From: GCA-2687025 sp964473525
GTDB taxonomy: Bacteria; Poribacteria; WGA-4E; GCA-2687025
Direction: 5' to 3'
Assembly (NCBI GenBank): GCA_964473525.1
Contig: CAYYPK010000004.1
Location: 124,001-188,000 of the forward strand
Length of the DNA stretch: 64,000 bases
In this document: positions 1 through 8,154 of the stretch, in pieces
Position numbering within the stretch: position 1 is the first letter of the stretch
Layout: each line of letters opens with the position of its first letter
Translations under genes and position numbers: made by a program
The notes under the pieces: model-generated
The model's input: the letters and a program-made list of their open reading frames with translations, nothing else
Told to the model about the DNA's origin: nothing
The model's database searches: none

Positions 1-416
1 CCGCGATCCCAGACCTACCACAGCGCCCGCTGATTCCACCCGTGACGACAACAAGGCCTAGGGACGTCAAGGAGGATCAGCCCCTGGAGGAGCAGGAGGA
101 TATTCCCGCGTCCGCGAGCTCCCCGCCCGACCTTGTCGCCTCGGACATCAAGGGCATCTCTACAATGGGAGAGGCGTTGCAGCACTTCATCGGGTTCATA
201 TACCAGCGTGAGCAGGGCAATGAATTCGTGCAGATCGTCCGCGTGACCGAGGACGTGGTCATCCTGCGAAGTGTTTACAGGCGGATCGACAACACCATCC
301 AGCCCGGAGACGCCGTGCACGTCGTACCGATCGAGCGCTTTGAGGGTCTTGCTCTCAGGCGCAAGTTCGTGGCCGGCGCCTTCCGCCTCGTGAGCGACAC
401 GCTCCGGGCGCGATAG
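1..416 (+). CDS. C-terminal part of an unidentified protein (5' end outside window)
   Basis: The reading frame is open from the left edge (codons begin at base 3) to the stop at 414-416, so this is the 3' end of a gene that starts outside the window. An internal GTG at 42 could serve as a start but has no convincing ribosome binding site. The first 50 or so visible residues are rich in Pro, Glu and Asp and look like a linker. They are followed by a compact part of about 75 residues with alternating hydrophobic positions (FVQIVRV, VVILRSVYR) that could be a small beta domain, ending in a basic segment. I do not recognise the family and propose no function. The codon pattern agrees with real coding sequence. 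Confidence 0.55.
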   Translation, partial: AIPDLPQRPLIPPVTTTRPRDVKEDQPLEEQEDIPASASSPPDLVASDIKGISTMGEALQHFIGFIYQREQGNEFVQIVRVTEDVVILRSVYRRIDNTIQPGDAVHVVPIERFEGLALRRKFVAGAFRLVSDTLRAR

Positions 417-459
417 CAGCGCGGTGCAGGCAGCGGGCGCATCGGATCGCTGCGCGTCG

Positions 460-468
460 TGCTACACT
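460..468 (+). promoter_or_regulatory. extended -10 promoter element
   Basis: TGC-TACACT at 460-468 fits an extended -10 box. Transcription would start near 475, leaving a leader of about 29 bases before the isomerase ATG at 504. No good -35 is visible, as is usual for extended -10 promoters. Confidence 0.35.
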
Positions 469-503
469 AGCCGCGACACGCCGCCACCCACTGGGAGCAC
501 AGC

Positions 504-1325
504 ATGGCCTTTACGTTGGGCGTTCTGACGGACGAGATCAGCGAAGACCTCCAGGAAGCGATCGACATCGCGAAGAGCTGGGACATCCACCACATAGAGC
601 TCCACAGCGCCTGGGGAGCCAACGTCTGCGATCTGTCGGAAGCCGACCTGAGCCGCGCGATCCGCATCGTGCGAAGCAGCGGTGTGACCGTCACCGTGAT
701 GGACGCCTTGACCCTTCGCTGCCCGCTCGATGACGAGGACGAATACGCCCGCCACATGGCTCACATGCGCCGGTCTATCCGCCGCGCGCCGCTGTTCGAC
801 ACGGACGTCGTCCGCCTGTTCTCCTTCTGGAAGGAGAACGAGATGACCGATGAGAAATGGGAGCGCGTCTTCGAGAAGCTGGAGCTGCCCGTCCGACTGG
901 CAGAGACAGAGGGCGTGACGATCGGCTTTGAGAACGTGTCCTCGGGGAACATCGGCACCAGCCACGACCTGGAGCGGCTGTTCAACCACTTCGACTCGCC
1001 TGCGCTAAAACTCATGTGGGATCCGGGCAACGCGCGCGCAGCGGGCGACGACCGCTCTGCGGCGGAGGGTTACGCGAAGGTGCGCGAGCACGTCATCAAC
1101 GTCCACGTGAAGGACGTCGGGTTCATCGACGGCAAGCGCGTCTGGCTGCCCATCGGCGCTGGCGACGTGAATTACGTCGAGTTCTTCCGCGCACTCAAGG
1201 AGGACGATTACGACGGCGTCGTAGCATTGGAGACGCACTACCGGCCGGAGAGTGGTAGCCGCGTGGAGGGCTCCCGAGAATCGCTCGAGGGCCTGCGCGA
1301 AGCCATCGCCGAAGCGACGGCATAG
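504..1325 (+). CDS. sugar phosphate isomerase/epimerase family TIM-barrel protein
   Basis: This 273-residue protein has the features of the xylose isomerase-like / AP endonuclease family 2 TIM barrel, a cytosolic metal-dependent fold used for isomerising or epimerising sugars and inositol derivatives. Visible motifs are GFENV near the middle, LMWDPGNA (metal-binding Asp), HVKDV (His and Asp ligands) and ALETHY near the end, in the usual order. The ATG at 504 is preceded by GGGAG with good spacing and by an extended -10 element. The gene stands alone, with a hairpin terminator about 280 bases downstream. The substrate cannot be told from the sequence. A second, clearly different member of the superfamily lies at 41770-42612. 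Confidence 0.85.
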   Translation: MAFTLGVLTDEISEDLQEAIDIAKSWDIHHIELHSAWGANVCDLSEADLSRAIRIVRSSGVTVTVMDALTLRCPLDDEDEYARHMAHMRRSIRRAPLFDTDVVRLFSFWKENEMTDEKWERVFEKLELPVRLAETEGVTIGFENVSSGNIGTSHDLERLFNHFDSPALKLMWDPGNARAAGDDRSAAEGYAKVREHVINVHVKDVGFIDGKRVWLPIGAGDVNYVEFFRALKEDDYDGVVALETHYRPESGSRVEGSRESLEGLREAIAEATA

Positions 1326-1783
1326 CCGCCCCAAGGCAAGGCGTGAACAGGCGTTGCGCACCTGGGGTGCTCAATTCTCGTCACTTTGTGCAATTTCTAA
1401 CAAGCGCCTTGCGCACAGGTTGAGACCAGTCCATGCGCCGTCCTGCGCAGCCCCTCTGATAGCGCCAAACCGGCCATCTGGAACTGGCAGTCCAGCTTGG
1501 CATCGGTCTTGCTTACAAAGCAGGCAGAACCAAGTGATTTTTCTTCGAACTACCTCCCTTTTCAGTTCGCAAGAGAATCCAGTCTAACCTCCTTATCCGA
1601 TGGGGCTGCCTTGGCGAGAGGCAGCCCTTCTTTTGTGCCCGTTTTCAGAGCGCATGCCATGCAGCAGAGCTCTGGACTCCTTCACCTCGCAGGGGAAGGT
1701 TGAGATGGGGTCTTCTGGTAGGCGCCCAGGGCGCCAGCTGCTGGGGCCGCGGACAGGGCGGCGGCAGCCCCGCGCCTGTTCGG
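1326..1783. other. intergenic region of 458 bp without a recognisable gene
   Basis: The region separates the plus-strand isomerase from the convergent nucleotidyltransferase gene. It holds one good plus-strand hairpin (1603-1635) and a short GGCGCC inverted repeat at 1721-1735. Short open frames here show no domain or good start. I saw no tRNA, SRP RNA, RNase P or tmRNA signature. Confidence 0.6.
1603..1635 (+). terminator. Rho-independent terminator
   Basis: An 8-bp stem GGGCTGCC/GGCAGCCC with a 9-base loop is followed on the plus strand by TTCTTTTG. It is suitably placed to end the transcript of the 504-1325 gene. Confidence 0.65.
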
Positions 1784-2728
1784 CTAGATGAGATCTGCGG
1801 CGTACCTGCGCAGTTCATCGCAGTCAGAGCCGCCAGCGAGGGCGTAGTGCAGGTAAGCCTTCTGCGCGTCCAAAGGCGTGCCAACGCTGAGCCAGGTTCC
1901 ATCCAACTCGACCGCTACGAGCTCCTTAGCGGCGGCGTTGTGCTGCTGTAGTGCCGTGAAGTCCAACTCAGCCTGGATCGACCCCTCTGCGCCTGTAAGG
2001 AAGCGCATGTCGGAGGGACGGATCAGGTAGCGCCCGACGACAGCGAGATAGACTTCCTCCCCGTCGATGTCGTTCGGCGTCGGATCCCTGGGCTTCTCCT
2101 GCATCTTCTTGACCCGATACCCCGCCGTCCCAGAGAACTCCGCGCCCAGGTCTAGTGGCTCGGTATCCACCAGCACCACGCCGTACCGGCTCGCGTCTTC
2201 GCGGGACACGCGCTGCACCCCCACGATCATCGAGTCCGTGTTGGCATGGGCGGATACAAGCTGCGCCGCGGCGGGCGTTGAGGCGTGCACAACGTCGTCA
2301 CCCAGCGCGATGACCGCGCCCGCGAAGTCACCCGCATGGAGGCGAGGCGCGGCGAGCGATATCGCGTGGCCGAAGCCGATGGGATCGTCCTGGACGACCA
2401 GGTCGACCGTGTCGAGACGCGTCCTGCCTTCGATCAGTGCGATCGCCGCCTCGTTGCCCTTCTCTACGAGGTACGCGGCGAATTTCGGGTCTTCGCCGAG
2501 TGGGTCGAGAAACTGGCGCAGCACCGCGGCGTTGTCCTCGGACGACACGATGACGACACCGCTCTGGATCGCGCTGTCGCGCGCTTCGCGCAGGATCTCC
2601 TCAATGACCGTCGCTCCACCTTCGCCGACGTTAATGAGGCACTTGAGCGTCGCCCCGTACCCGGTCAGCGGCAACGCGCGGGTGGCATATCCGCCAGCGG
2701 CGACGACGAGTAGGTAGGAGGAGGACAT
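1784..2728 (-). CDS. GalU-like sugar-phosphate nucleotidyltransferase
   Basis: The 314-residue product begins with a modified nucleotidyltransferase signature (AAGGYATRALPLT, compare GxGTRxxPxT), followed by DDPIGFGHAI, which matches the GLGHAV segment of UTP-glucose-1-phosphate uridylyltransferases, and LGDDVV at the metal-binding Asp position. This family joins a nucleoside triphosphate to a sugar 1-phosphate in the cytosol to make activated sugars. The ATG at 2728 was chosen because the upstream in-frame extension would overlap folE, and because the Rossmann strand SYLLVVAAGG starts right there. It follows folE by 10 bases, so the two are probably cotranscribed. The signature loop deviates from canonical GalU (AAGG for AAGxGT), so the exact sugar is uncertain. 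Confidence 0.75.
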   Translation of the reverse strand: MSSSYLLVVAAGGYATRALPLTGYGATLKCLINVGEGGATVIEEILREARDSAIQSGVVIVSSEDNAAVLRQFLDPLGEDPKFAAYLVEKGNEAAIALIEGRTRLDTVDLVVQDDPIGFGHAISLAAPRLHAGDFAGAVIALGDDVVHASTPAAAQLVSAHANTDSMIVGVQRVSREDASRYGVVLVDTEPLDLGAEFSGTAGYRVKKMQEKPRDPTPNDIDGEEVYLAVVGRYLIRPSDMRFLTGAEGSIQAELDFTALQQHNAAAKELVAVELDGTWLSVGTPLDAQKAYLHYALAGGSDCDELRRYAADLI

Positions 2729-2738
2729 CGCTGGGTTC

Positions 2739-3392
2739 CTATTTGGCTGGACCGACGAGGTCGAAGAACTCCTTGCGGGTCGCCGGGTCGCGCCTGAAGG
2801 CTCCCAGCACACAGCTGGACAACGTACTGGAGTGCTGCTTCTCGACGCCACGCACCATCATGCACATGTGGGCCGCCTCCATGACGACGGCAACGCCTTG
2901 CGGAGCTATCGCCTCCTGCAAGGCGTCCGCGATCTGCCGCGTCAGCCGCTCCTGCACCTGGAGCCGCCGCGCGTACATATCCACGAGGCGCGGAATCTTG
3001 CTAAGCCCTATGATCCGCCTGTCGGGCAGGTAGCCCACGTGGCACTTCCCGTAGAACGGAAGCAGGTGGTGCTCGCAGAGGCTGTAGAACTCGATGTCCC
3101 GCACGATGACGATGCCATCGGCGTCTTCCTCGTAGACGGCGTCTCCGAGCACCTCCGCCACGGACAGGTCGTAGCCCTGCGTCATGAACTGCATAGCCTG
3201 AGCCGCGCGATCCGGGGTCTTCCGCAGTCCGTCCCGGCTGGGGTCTTCACCTACGCGGGCCAGAAGCTGCCCATATAGGTCGCTAAGACCTTTGAGCTGT
3301 TGAGGATCGGCGGCAGGAGCAGTGTCCCGCTCCGAATACGAGCGCGCGTCCCAGTCTCCGTCGACGACCGCGCTGTCGATGCGTTCGCGCAT
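2739..3392 (-). CDS. folE: GTP cyclohydrolase I
   Basis: The 217-residue protein converts GTP to 7,8-dihydroneopterin triphosphate, the first step of folate and biopterin synthesis. Characteristic segments are present in order: DGLRKTPDRAAQAM, the zinc-binding CEHHLLPFYGKCHVGY, the IIGLSKIPRLVDMYARRLQVQERLT-type helix (residue runs seen at about 105-150) and AAHMCMMVRGV, with the second zinc cysteine, then a SSCVLGAF-type C-terminus. Length is normal for bacterial FolE once the roughly 30-residue variable N-terminus is counted. The gene lies within a minus-strand group between NIPSNAP and the GalU-like gene. I see no regulatory element of its own. Confidence 0.95.
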   Translation of the reverse strand: MRERIDSAVVDGDWDARSYSERDTAPAADPQQLKGLSDLYGQLLARVGEDPSRDGLRKTPDRAAQAMQFMTQGYDLSVAEVLGDAVYEEDADGIVIVRDIEFYSLCEHHLLPFYGKCHVGYLPDRRIIGLSKIPRLVDMYARRLQVQERLTRQIADALQEAIAPQGVAVVMEAAHMCMMVRGVEKQHSSTLSSCVLGAFRRDPATRKEFFDLVGPAK

Positions 3393-3543
3393 GGGAAGTT
3401 GGCCTCACTTCCATCGGCGTCGGCGCGGGCGTGCATGTCGGCACGGCGGCGCCCAAGAATCATCGCGTTCTGGGGAGACGCGGTTTGCGACACTGTCGCG
3501 CGACGCCTCCTGGCATGTCGCAGTTTACGTCACACGTAGCGCG

Positions 3544-3894
3544 TCATTGCAGCGGCGAGAAGTCCACCGGATCCAGGATCTTCACGTCTACCTGAGCGAC
3601 TATCGGGCCGTCGACCTCGGATTCCGCCCGCGCGGCGATCCAATCGTCGTCGGTGCGGAACGCCGTCCACCCCGCCTCGCGCGCGTTGAGATCCGGCCAC
3701 GCGACGATGTAGACCAACTCGCCATAGCTGCGTTCGCCGATGTCCGTGATCCAGAACCCAACGACGTCTATACCGTGGCGCTTGAAGAGGTCCATCGTAT
3801 GATCGCGAAAGCGGGCGAGGATGTTCTCCATCTTGCCCGCTGGGATGATGTACGTGCGGTGTTCGTAAACCAATGCCTTCTCCGAATGCGACAT
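3544..3894 (-). CDS. NIPSNAP family protein
   Basis: The 116-residue protein fits the NIPSNAP / dimeric alpha-beta barrel family: an early YEHRTYIIPAGKM segment, then HGIDVVGFW and ELVYIVAW, and the conserved W..F..D..W pattern (AGWTAFRTDDDW) near residue 85. NIPSNAP domains form small ferredoxin-like dimers whose bacterial function is mostly unassigned. Its stop lies 151 bases before folE and its start 22 bases after the transaminase stop, so it probably belongs to the same transcript as the transaminase. No signal peptide is present, so it should be cytosolic. Confidence 0.85.
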   Translation of the reverse strand: MSHSEKALVYEHRTYIIPAGKMENILARFRDHTMDLFKRHGIDVVGFWITDIGERSYGELVYIVAWPDLNAREAGWTAFRTDDDWIAARAESEVDGPIVAQVDVKILDPVDFSPLQ

Positions 3895-3916
3895 GACGGC
3901 TGCGCTATGATGGGCG

Positions 3917-4768
3917 TCAGGCGGGGGCGTCGCGCCCCTCCTCTACCCACTGATGATACATCGTATTGAGCGCTTGAGTGGCTGGTCCGGGAGCCGAATA
4001 CGGGCGGCCGTCGACGGAGGCGATGCCGTACACACCGAACGTAGTACCGGTGAGGAACGCCTCGTCGGCACTCAACAACTCGTCAACGGTGTACGGCCGT
4101 TGCTCGACGGGCATTCCCAGCTCGTGCGCGCACTCAATGACGAGCTCGCGTGTAACGCCGGGCAGGATATGCGGACCTTCCTCACGCGTGACGACGACGC
4201 CATCGCGCACGACGAACAGGCTTGTACTTGCGCCTTCCGTGACGACGCCGTCCCGTTGTAGCACTGGTTCGAACGCCCCTACGTCGGCGGCCTCCTTCTT
4301 CGCCATCATGTTGGCGAGCAGGTTCAGCGACTTGATGTCCACCCGCGCCCATCGGAGGTCTGGGAGCACGACGACATCCACGCCACGCAGACGACGGCCG
4401 GGATTCAGCGTGTGCATGGGTCGCACGGTCATCACGAGGGTGGGGCGGGCGTCGGTCGCGACCGCGTAGTCCCTCGCCTTCACGCCACGGGTGACCTGGA
4501 TGTAGAGGAGGGCGTCGGCGATCTTGCTTTGTGTGTACAGGGCTTGCGCCGCCGTGGCGATCTCGGTGACATTGATGTCGTCCAGCCACAGCTCGCGTAG
4601 GCTACGTTGAAGGCGCGCAAAGTGCCTCTCCGCCGCCCACAGCCTGCCGCGATAGCTGCGTAGTACCTCGTACACGCCGTCACCGAATTGGAACCCACGG
4701 TCGTCTATGGGAACCACCGCGTCTTCGGGCGCGGTCACGACGCCGTTCACGTAGGCGAGTTGTCTCAC
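3917..4768 (-). CDS. dat: class IV aminotransferase, D-amino-acid transaminase type
   Basis: The 283-residue PLP enzyme transfers amino groups between D-amino acids and 2-oxo acids, typically supplying D-glutamate or D-alanine for the cell wall. The fold-type IV features are clear: GFQFGDGVYEVLR near residue 25, the catalytic lysine in DIKSLNLLANMMAKKEA at about 140-157, EGASTSLFVV and ILPGVTRELV for phosphate binding. DIKSLNLL is closer to Bacillus D-amino-acid transaminase than to branched-chain IlvE, hence this call. I place the start at a GTG (4766-4768) because the longer in-frame extension is Arg/Pro-rich and unlike the family, and an AGAGAG sequence precedes the GTG. A promoter-like site lies just upstream. 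Confidence 0.8.
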   Translation of the reverse strand: MRQLAYVNGVVTAPEDAVVPIDDRGFQFGDGVYEVLRSYRGRLWAAERHFARLQRSLRELWLDDINVTEIATAAQALYTQSKIADALLYIQVTRGVKARDYAVATDARPTLVMTVRPMHTLNPGRRLRGVDVVVLPDLRWARVDIKSLNLLANMMAKKEAADVGAFEPVLQRDGVVTEGASTSLFVVRDGVVVTREEGPHILPGVTRELVIECAHELGMPVEQRPYTVDELLSADEAFLTGTTFGVYGIASVDGRPYSAPGPATQALNTMYHQWVEEGRDAPA

Positions 4769-4805
4769 GCGGTCTCTCTCTGGAGGTCTGCGCCGGAACG
4801 GAGTG

Positions 4806-4835
4806 AGTATAGCGTCCGGCGAATTCGCGCGGCAA
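4806..4835 (-). promoter_or_regulatory. sigma-70-type promoter for the dat-NIPSNAP group
   Basis: On the minus strand TTGCCG (4835-4830), an 18-base spacer and TATACT (4811-4806) form a plausible promoter. Initiation near 4799 would give a leader of about 30 bases to the GTG start of the transaminase. Confidence 0.45.
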
Positions 4836-4920
4836 TCGCCCGCGCGCCCGTCACGCATTGCGCGGCCCGAGGGCGTCCCGTACCGTGCGGTCACGAGTCA
4901 CCGACGGAGAGGACAACGGC

Positions 4921-6093
4921 ATGGCTGAACTCACGATGCGCGTCAAAGCCTGGTACGGCGACGAGGTCGTCTCTCTACCCATACCCGACACGTGGAACGT
5001 GCAGACATCCCGGCTACCTGACACGATGGCCCTTGGGTCAGAGGCCCTCGCGGCCGCGGTGGATTCGCCCGTCGGCTCGCGAAGCTTGCAGGAACTTACC
5101 GCCAACGCGAGCAGCGCGGCGATCATCGTCGAGGACATGACCCGACCGACGCCCGTGTCCGAGATCGTGCCAGCCCTGCTCGAACGGCTTCACGCAGCCG
5201 GGATGGATGAGGACAGCATCCGCTTCGTGCTCGCGTTGGGATGCCACCGACAGGCGCCGCGTGAGGAGTTGGTGAAGAAGCTAGGCGCGGACATCGTCGG
5301 GCGCTACGAGGTGCTGAACCACGATCTCGACGGTCGTTTCGAGTACTGCGGTCGGTCCACGCGCGGGACGCCCATCTATATCAACGAGGCGGTGATGGGC
5401 GCGGACCTCAAGCTCATCATAGGCACGACGTACCCGCGTGGCGGCACGGGCTTCGGCGGTGGCGCGAAGTGCCTCGTGCCGGGCGTCGCGGGGCAAGCGA
5501 CCATCGAGACGTACCACAAGCTTCCCGGCGGCGAGACGCTCAGCACGGACAGCGAAATGCGGCAGGACATCGAGGAGATCGCCCGCCGCGTCGGCATCGA
5601 CTTCATCGTGAATGCCGTTCTGAACGGCGACCGCGAGATCGTGGGTCTCTTCTGCGGCGACCTCGTGGACGCGCATCGAGCCGCGGCGGACCATGTGAAG
5701 CAGGTCGGTCTGTTCCCCGCCGTGCCGGAGGCGGATGTCGTCATCAGTAACGCGTATCCGTTCGACACGAACATGCGGTACACGTGGCGAGGCACGTGGC
5801 CGTTCAGCCACCACCGCGACGCGCTCAAGATACTCGTGGACTACGCCACCGAGGGCGCGGGGTACCACCAACTGTTCAAGGGCGGCGGGCTGCCCTTCGC
5901 CGTGCGGTCCGAAGGCGAGCCGTCCTGGCGGCTGTTCTCACCGATCATCGGGCCGAAGGAGGCGTACGAGGTCCATCCCAACTGCGAACTGTTCACGCGG
6001 TGGGAGGAACTCGTCGCCCTCGTGGAGCGCGAGGCCGGGTCAGCGCCGCGCGTGGCGTTCTATCCGCACGCCGGAATGGGCTGGATCGCGTAA
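4921..6093 (+). CDS. LarA-like protein (nickel-pincer lactate racemase family)
   Basis: The 390-residue protein resembles the LarA/DUF2088 family, which racemises lactate or other 2-hydroxy acids using a nickel-pincer nucleotide. The N-terminal half contains VEDMTRPTP (compare DxTRP) and ALGCHR with His109 at the place of catalytic His108. Lys183 in FGGGAKCLVPG matches the lysine that anchors the cofactor, and His199 matches nickel ligand His200. The second catalytic histidine (His174 in LarA) is Arg173 here, by my alignment from the lysine. The ATG at 4921 has GGAGAGG just upstream; the longer frame from 4858 lacks this. No larB, larC or larE is in the window. The substrate is probably not lactate. 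Confidence 0.8.
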   Translation: MAELTMRVKAWYGDEVVSLPIPDTWNVQTSRLPDTMALGSEALAAAVDSPVGSRSLQELTANASSAAIIVEDMTRPTPVSEIVPALLERLHAAGMDEDSIRFVLALGCHRQAPREELVKKLGADIVGRYEVLNHDLDGRFEYCGRSTRGTPIYINEAVMGADLKLIIGTTYPRGGTGFGGGAKCLVPGVAGQATIETYHKLPGGETLSTDSEMRQDIEEIARRVGIDFIVNAVLNGDREIVGLFCGDLVDAHRAAADHVKQVGLFPAVPEADVVISNAYPFDTNMRYTWRGTWPFSHHRDALKILVDYATEGAGYHQLFKGGGLPFAVRSEGEPSWRLFSPIIGPKEAYEVHPNCELFTRWEELVALVEREAGSAPRVAFYPHAGMGWIA

Positions 6094-6119
6094 CTCGGTC
6101 GCCTCAGCGAGCACGATAA

Positions 6120-6143
6120 CGGGCAGGGCCTCGGCCCTGCCCG
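6120..6143. terminator. bidirectional hairpin between convergent genes
   Basis: A perfect 11-bp GC-rich inverted repeat (CGGGCAGGGCC / GGCCCTGCCCG) with a 2-base centre lies between the stops of the LarA-like gene and the convergent ThuA-like gene. No U tract follows on either strand, so its efficiency is uncertain. Confidence 0.5.
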
Positions 6144-6167
6144 CGTCACGTCCGTACTGTTCGTCTG

Positions 6168-6926
6168 CTAGCGCTTAAGCGTCGCCCAGGCGGTCGCCGT
6201 CTTGCCCTGCGCGTCGACAGCCGTCGTGCTTGCGGCGCGCTCGGCGAGGAAGAACAGACCGTTCTCCATCAGCGGCGCTGCGGTGGCGCCACGGCCGGCG
6301 TCGCGCGTGTCGATGCACGCTTCGAGGTAGATACCCTTGCCGTGCTCGAGAGAGCAGACGGCGGGGGAACCGTTGTCCGCGCGGTTGGCGTAGATCGTCC
6401 AGGACGCGTCGAGGTCGGCGAAGTTATCGTCGAGCGTCATGGCGTTCAGATCGACGGCATTCGGCTTGCTGAACAGACCGGAAGCGTCGCCATCGGCGGT
6501 GACGTCGATGTCAGAGTCGCCCGTGTTCTGTACGGTGACGGTCGACGGAAGCCATCCACCGACCTGCGCGCCATCGGCGTCGGTGTAGTTGTCGTCGAAC
6601 GCGGATATCCACACCATGCCGCCGCCCTCTACCCACGAAGCTACGGCGTCCTCGGAGCCTTCCATAAGGTACGTGCCGTCATGGCCAGGGCCGTTCCACG
6701 GAAAGTACAGGATGTCCGCGCCCCGGAGGTCGCCGTCGAACGAGCCGCCCTCAATGACCACCTTCTCGTAGGAGAACGTGTGGCCATCTATCGAGGTCAG
6801 GGTGTCGAGAATCGGGGTCTCCTGCTCGCGAACGTCGCCGATGAGCACGAGCACGCTCAAATCGACGGCGAACGCCGCGGAGGCGGACAGCAGTCCACAC
6901 AAGCTATACGCGATCAGTCGCTTCAT
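6168..6926 (-). CDS. secreted ThuA-like (GATase1-fold) protein with C-terminal TTW tail
   Basis: The 252-residue protein starts with a clear signal peptide (MKRLIAYSLCGLLSASAAFA). The mature part resembles ThuA-like glutamine-amidotransferase-fold proteins: VLVLIGDVREQE as the first strand, GGSFDGDLRGADILYFPWNG, then PGHDGTY and an SAFDDNY segment. It is 55-60% identical by eye to its tandem neighbour at 6985-7755. It ends in VDAQGKTATAWATLKR, a variant of the tail shared with LamG and TolB proteins elsewhere in the window. No catalytic triad is evident, so an enzymatic role is uncertain; ligand binding at the cell surface is as likely. The downstream hairpin at 6120-6143 probably ends the transcript. 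Confidence 0.75.
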   Translation of the reverse strand: MKRLIAYSLCGLLSASAAFAVDLSVLVLIGDVREQETPILDTLTSIDGHTFSYEKVVIEGGSFDGDLRGADILYFPWNGPGHDGTYLMEGSEDAVASWVEGGGMVWISAFDDNYTDADGAQVGGWLPSTVTVQNTGDSDIDVTADGDASGLFSKPNAVDLNAMTLDDNFADLDASWTIYANRADNGSPAVCSLEHGKGIYLEACIDTRDAGRGATAAPLMENGLFFLAERAASTTAVDAQGKTATAWATLKR

Positions 6927-6984
6927 CGTTCGTTGTCCCTTTTCGTGTGGTTCCGGGCGTGTTCAGACACGCCGGCCTGGATGC

Positions 6985-7755
6985 TCAGCGCGCTCTCAAC
7001 GCGCCCCAAGTCGTAGTGAGCTTACCCGCCGCGTCGACGTCCAGCGAGCTATCTACGTAGTTGGCGAGGAAGAACAGGATGTTGCCGTAAAGCGGCTCCG
7101 CCGCAGCGGCGCGCCCGCCGTCCCGGGTGTCGGCGCACACTTCGAGGTACACGCCAGCGCCGTGGGGCAGGTAGCACGCGGCTGGCTCGCCGTTGTCCGC
7201 CCGCTCGGCCAGGATGACCCAGTCGTCGTCCAGCGCGGCGAAGTTGTCGTCGAGCGTGATGGCGTTCATGTTGACGTCGTTCGGATCGCTGAACAGACCG
7301 GACGCGTCTCCCTCGGCGGTGATGTTGACATCGGAATCGCCGGTGTTCTGGACGAGGACGGGATGGTCGTCAATGGGCATCCACGCGCCGACCTGGTTCC
7401 CGTCGGGGTCGGTGTAGTTGTCGTCGAAGGCAGCTACGTACACGGCGCCACCGGCCTCCACCCAATCGCGGAAGGCATCCGCCGACTCCGCCATGTAATA
7501 GGAGCCGTCGTGTCCTGGCCCGTTCCACGGAAAATAGACGATGTCGGCGTCCCGCATGTCGCCGTCGAACTCGCCGCCCTCAATGATCACTTGCTCGAAT
7601 TCGAAGGAGTGGGCGCCCACCTTCGCGTTCTCTTCTACGAGCGGCGGCTCCTGTGTTCGCGCGTCGCCGATGAGGATGAGCACCTTGAATGAGCCCGCCC
7701 AAGCCCCTCCGGCACATAGAAGCGCCGCCAATGCGGTGACAATGGATCGCTTCAT
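6985..7755 (-). CDS. secreted ThuA-like protein, tandem paralogue, with C-terminal TTW tail
   Basis: The 256-residue product has a signal peptide (MKRSIVTALAALLCAGGAWA) and the same plan as its downstream neighbour: VLILIGDARTQE, GGEFDGDMRDADIVYFPWNG, PGHDGSYYM, AAFDDNYTDPDG, NTGDSDVNITAEGDASGLF and an ILFFLANY helix before the tail VDAAGKLTTTWGALRAR. I take the ATG at 7755 because the signal peptide begins there; upstream residues are polar and unrelated. The gap to the second copy is only 58 bases, so both are probably read from the promoter at 7839-7868. Function is unknown; the ThuA-like label is a fold guess from the strand and motif order. Confidence 0.75.
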   Translation of the reverse strand: MKRSIVTALAALLCAGGAWAGSFKVLILIGDARTQEPPLVEENAKVGAHSFEFEQVIIEGGEFDGDMRDADIVYFPWNGPGHDGSYYMAESADAFRDWVEAGGAVYVAAFDDNYTDPDGNQVGAWMPIDDHPVLVQNTGDSDVNITAEGDASGLFSDPNDVNMNAITLDDNFAALDDDWVILAERADNGEPAACYLPHGAGVYLEVCADTRDGGRAAAAEPLYGNILFFLANYVDSSLDVDAAGKLTTTWGALRAR

Positions 7756-7838
7756 CGTTGCATGCGTCTCCCGGGTATCTCCTCCCCCGCTCCCAGCGGC
7801 GAACTGGGCGAACCGCACCAGTCTATCTAGTGTCTAGC

Positions 7839-7868
7839 AGTATAGAGTTGTCGGCCGTTACCGCGCAA
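7839..7868 (-). promoter_or_regulatory. promoter of the ThuA-like gene pair
   Basis: Minus-strand TTGCGC (7868-7863), an 18-base spacer and TATACT (7844-7839) lie about 80 bases before the ATG at 7755. The perfect TATACT is the stronger half. Confidence 0.4.
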
Positions 7869-8096
7869 ACCTGGGGAGGAGGATGAACGTACTTGCAGGC
7901 GGCTTGCGGGGGCCCTCGACTCGTCATACACGGTATCTTGGGAGCCATCCTGCCGACGCGCGGGCGCCGACAAGGGCGGATCGCTCCGCAACCAGTGTCG
8001 CACGGGGTCCGACGCAGGGAGCTACGTGCGACGCCACCCGAGCCACGCCGCAGACCCCTGTCCCGGCGTCGTCTCCGGCCACCGTGACAGGGCACG

Positions 8097-8129
8097 GAAG
8101 AAGGGCGCTGCTCGGCAGCGCCCTTCTTC
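8097..8129 (-). terminator. strong hairpin terminator after the HEAT lipoprotein gene
   Basis: A perfect 15-bp stem GAAGAAGGGCGCTGC / GCAGCGCCCTTCTTC with a 3-base loop begins 25 bases after the stop at 8155. The stem ends in CTTCTTC, so it has a pyrimidine tail on both strands. Confidence 0.75.
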
Positions 8130-8154
8130 GTCAGTCGGTGTCCAAGAGCCGCGC

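Larger units (their letters stand above)
7756..8154. other. 399-bp intergenic region
   Basis: It holds the promoter of the ThuA-like pair (7839-7868) and the terminator of the upstream lipoprotein gene (8097-8129). The roughly 230 bases between them carry only short overlapping frames without start signals or domain-like sequence. Confidence 0.6.
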
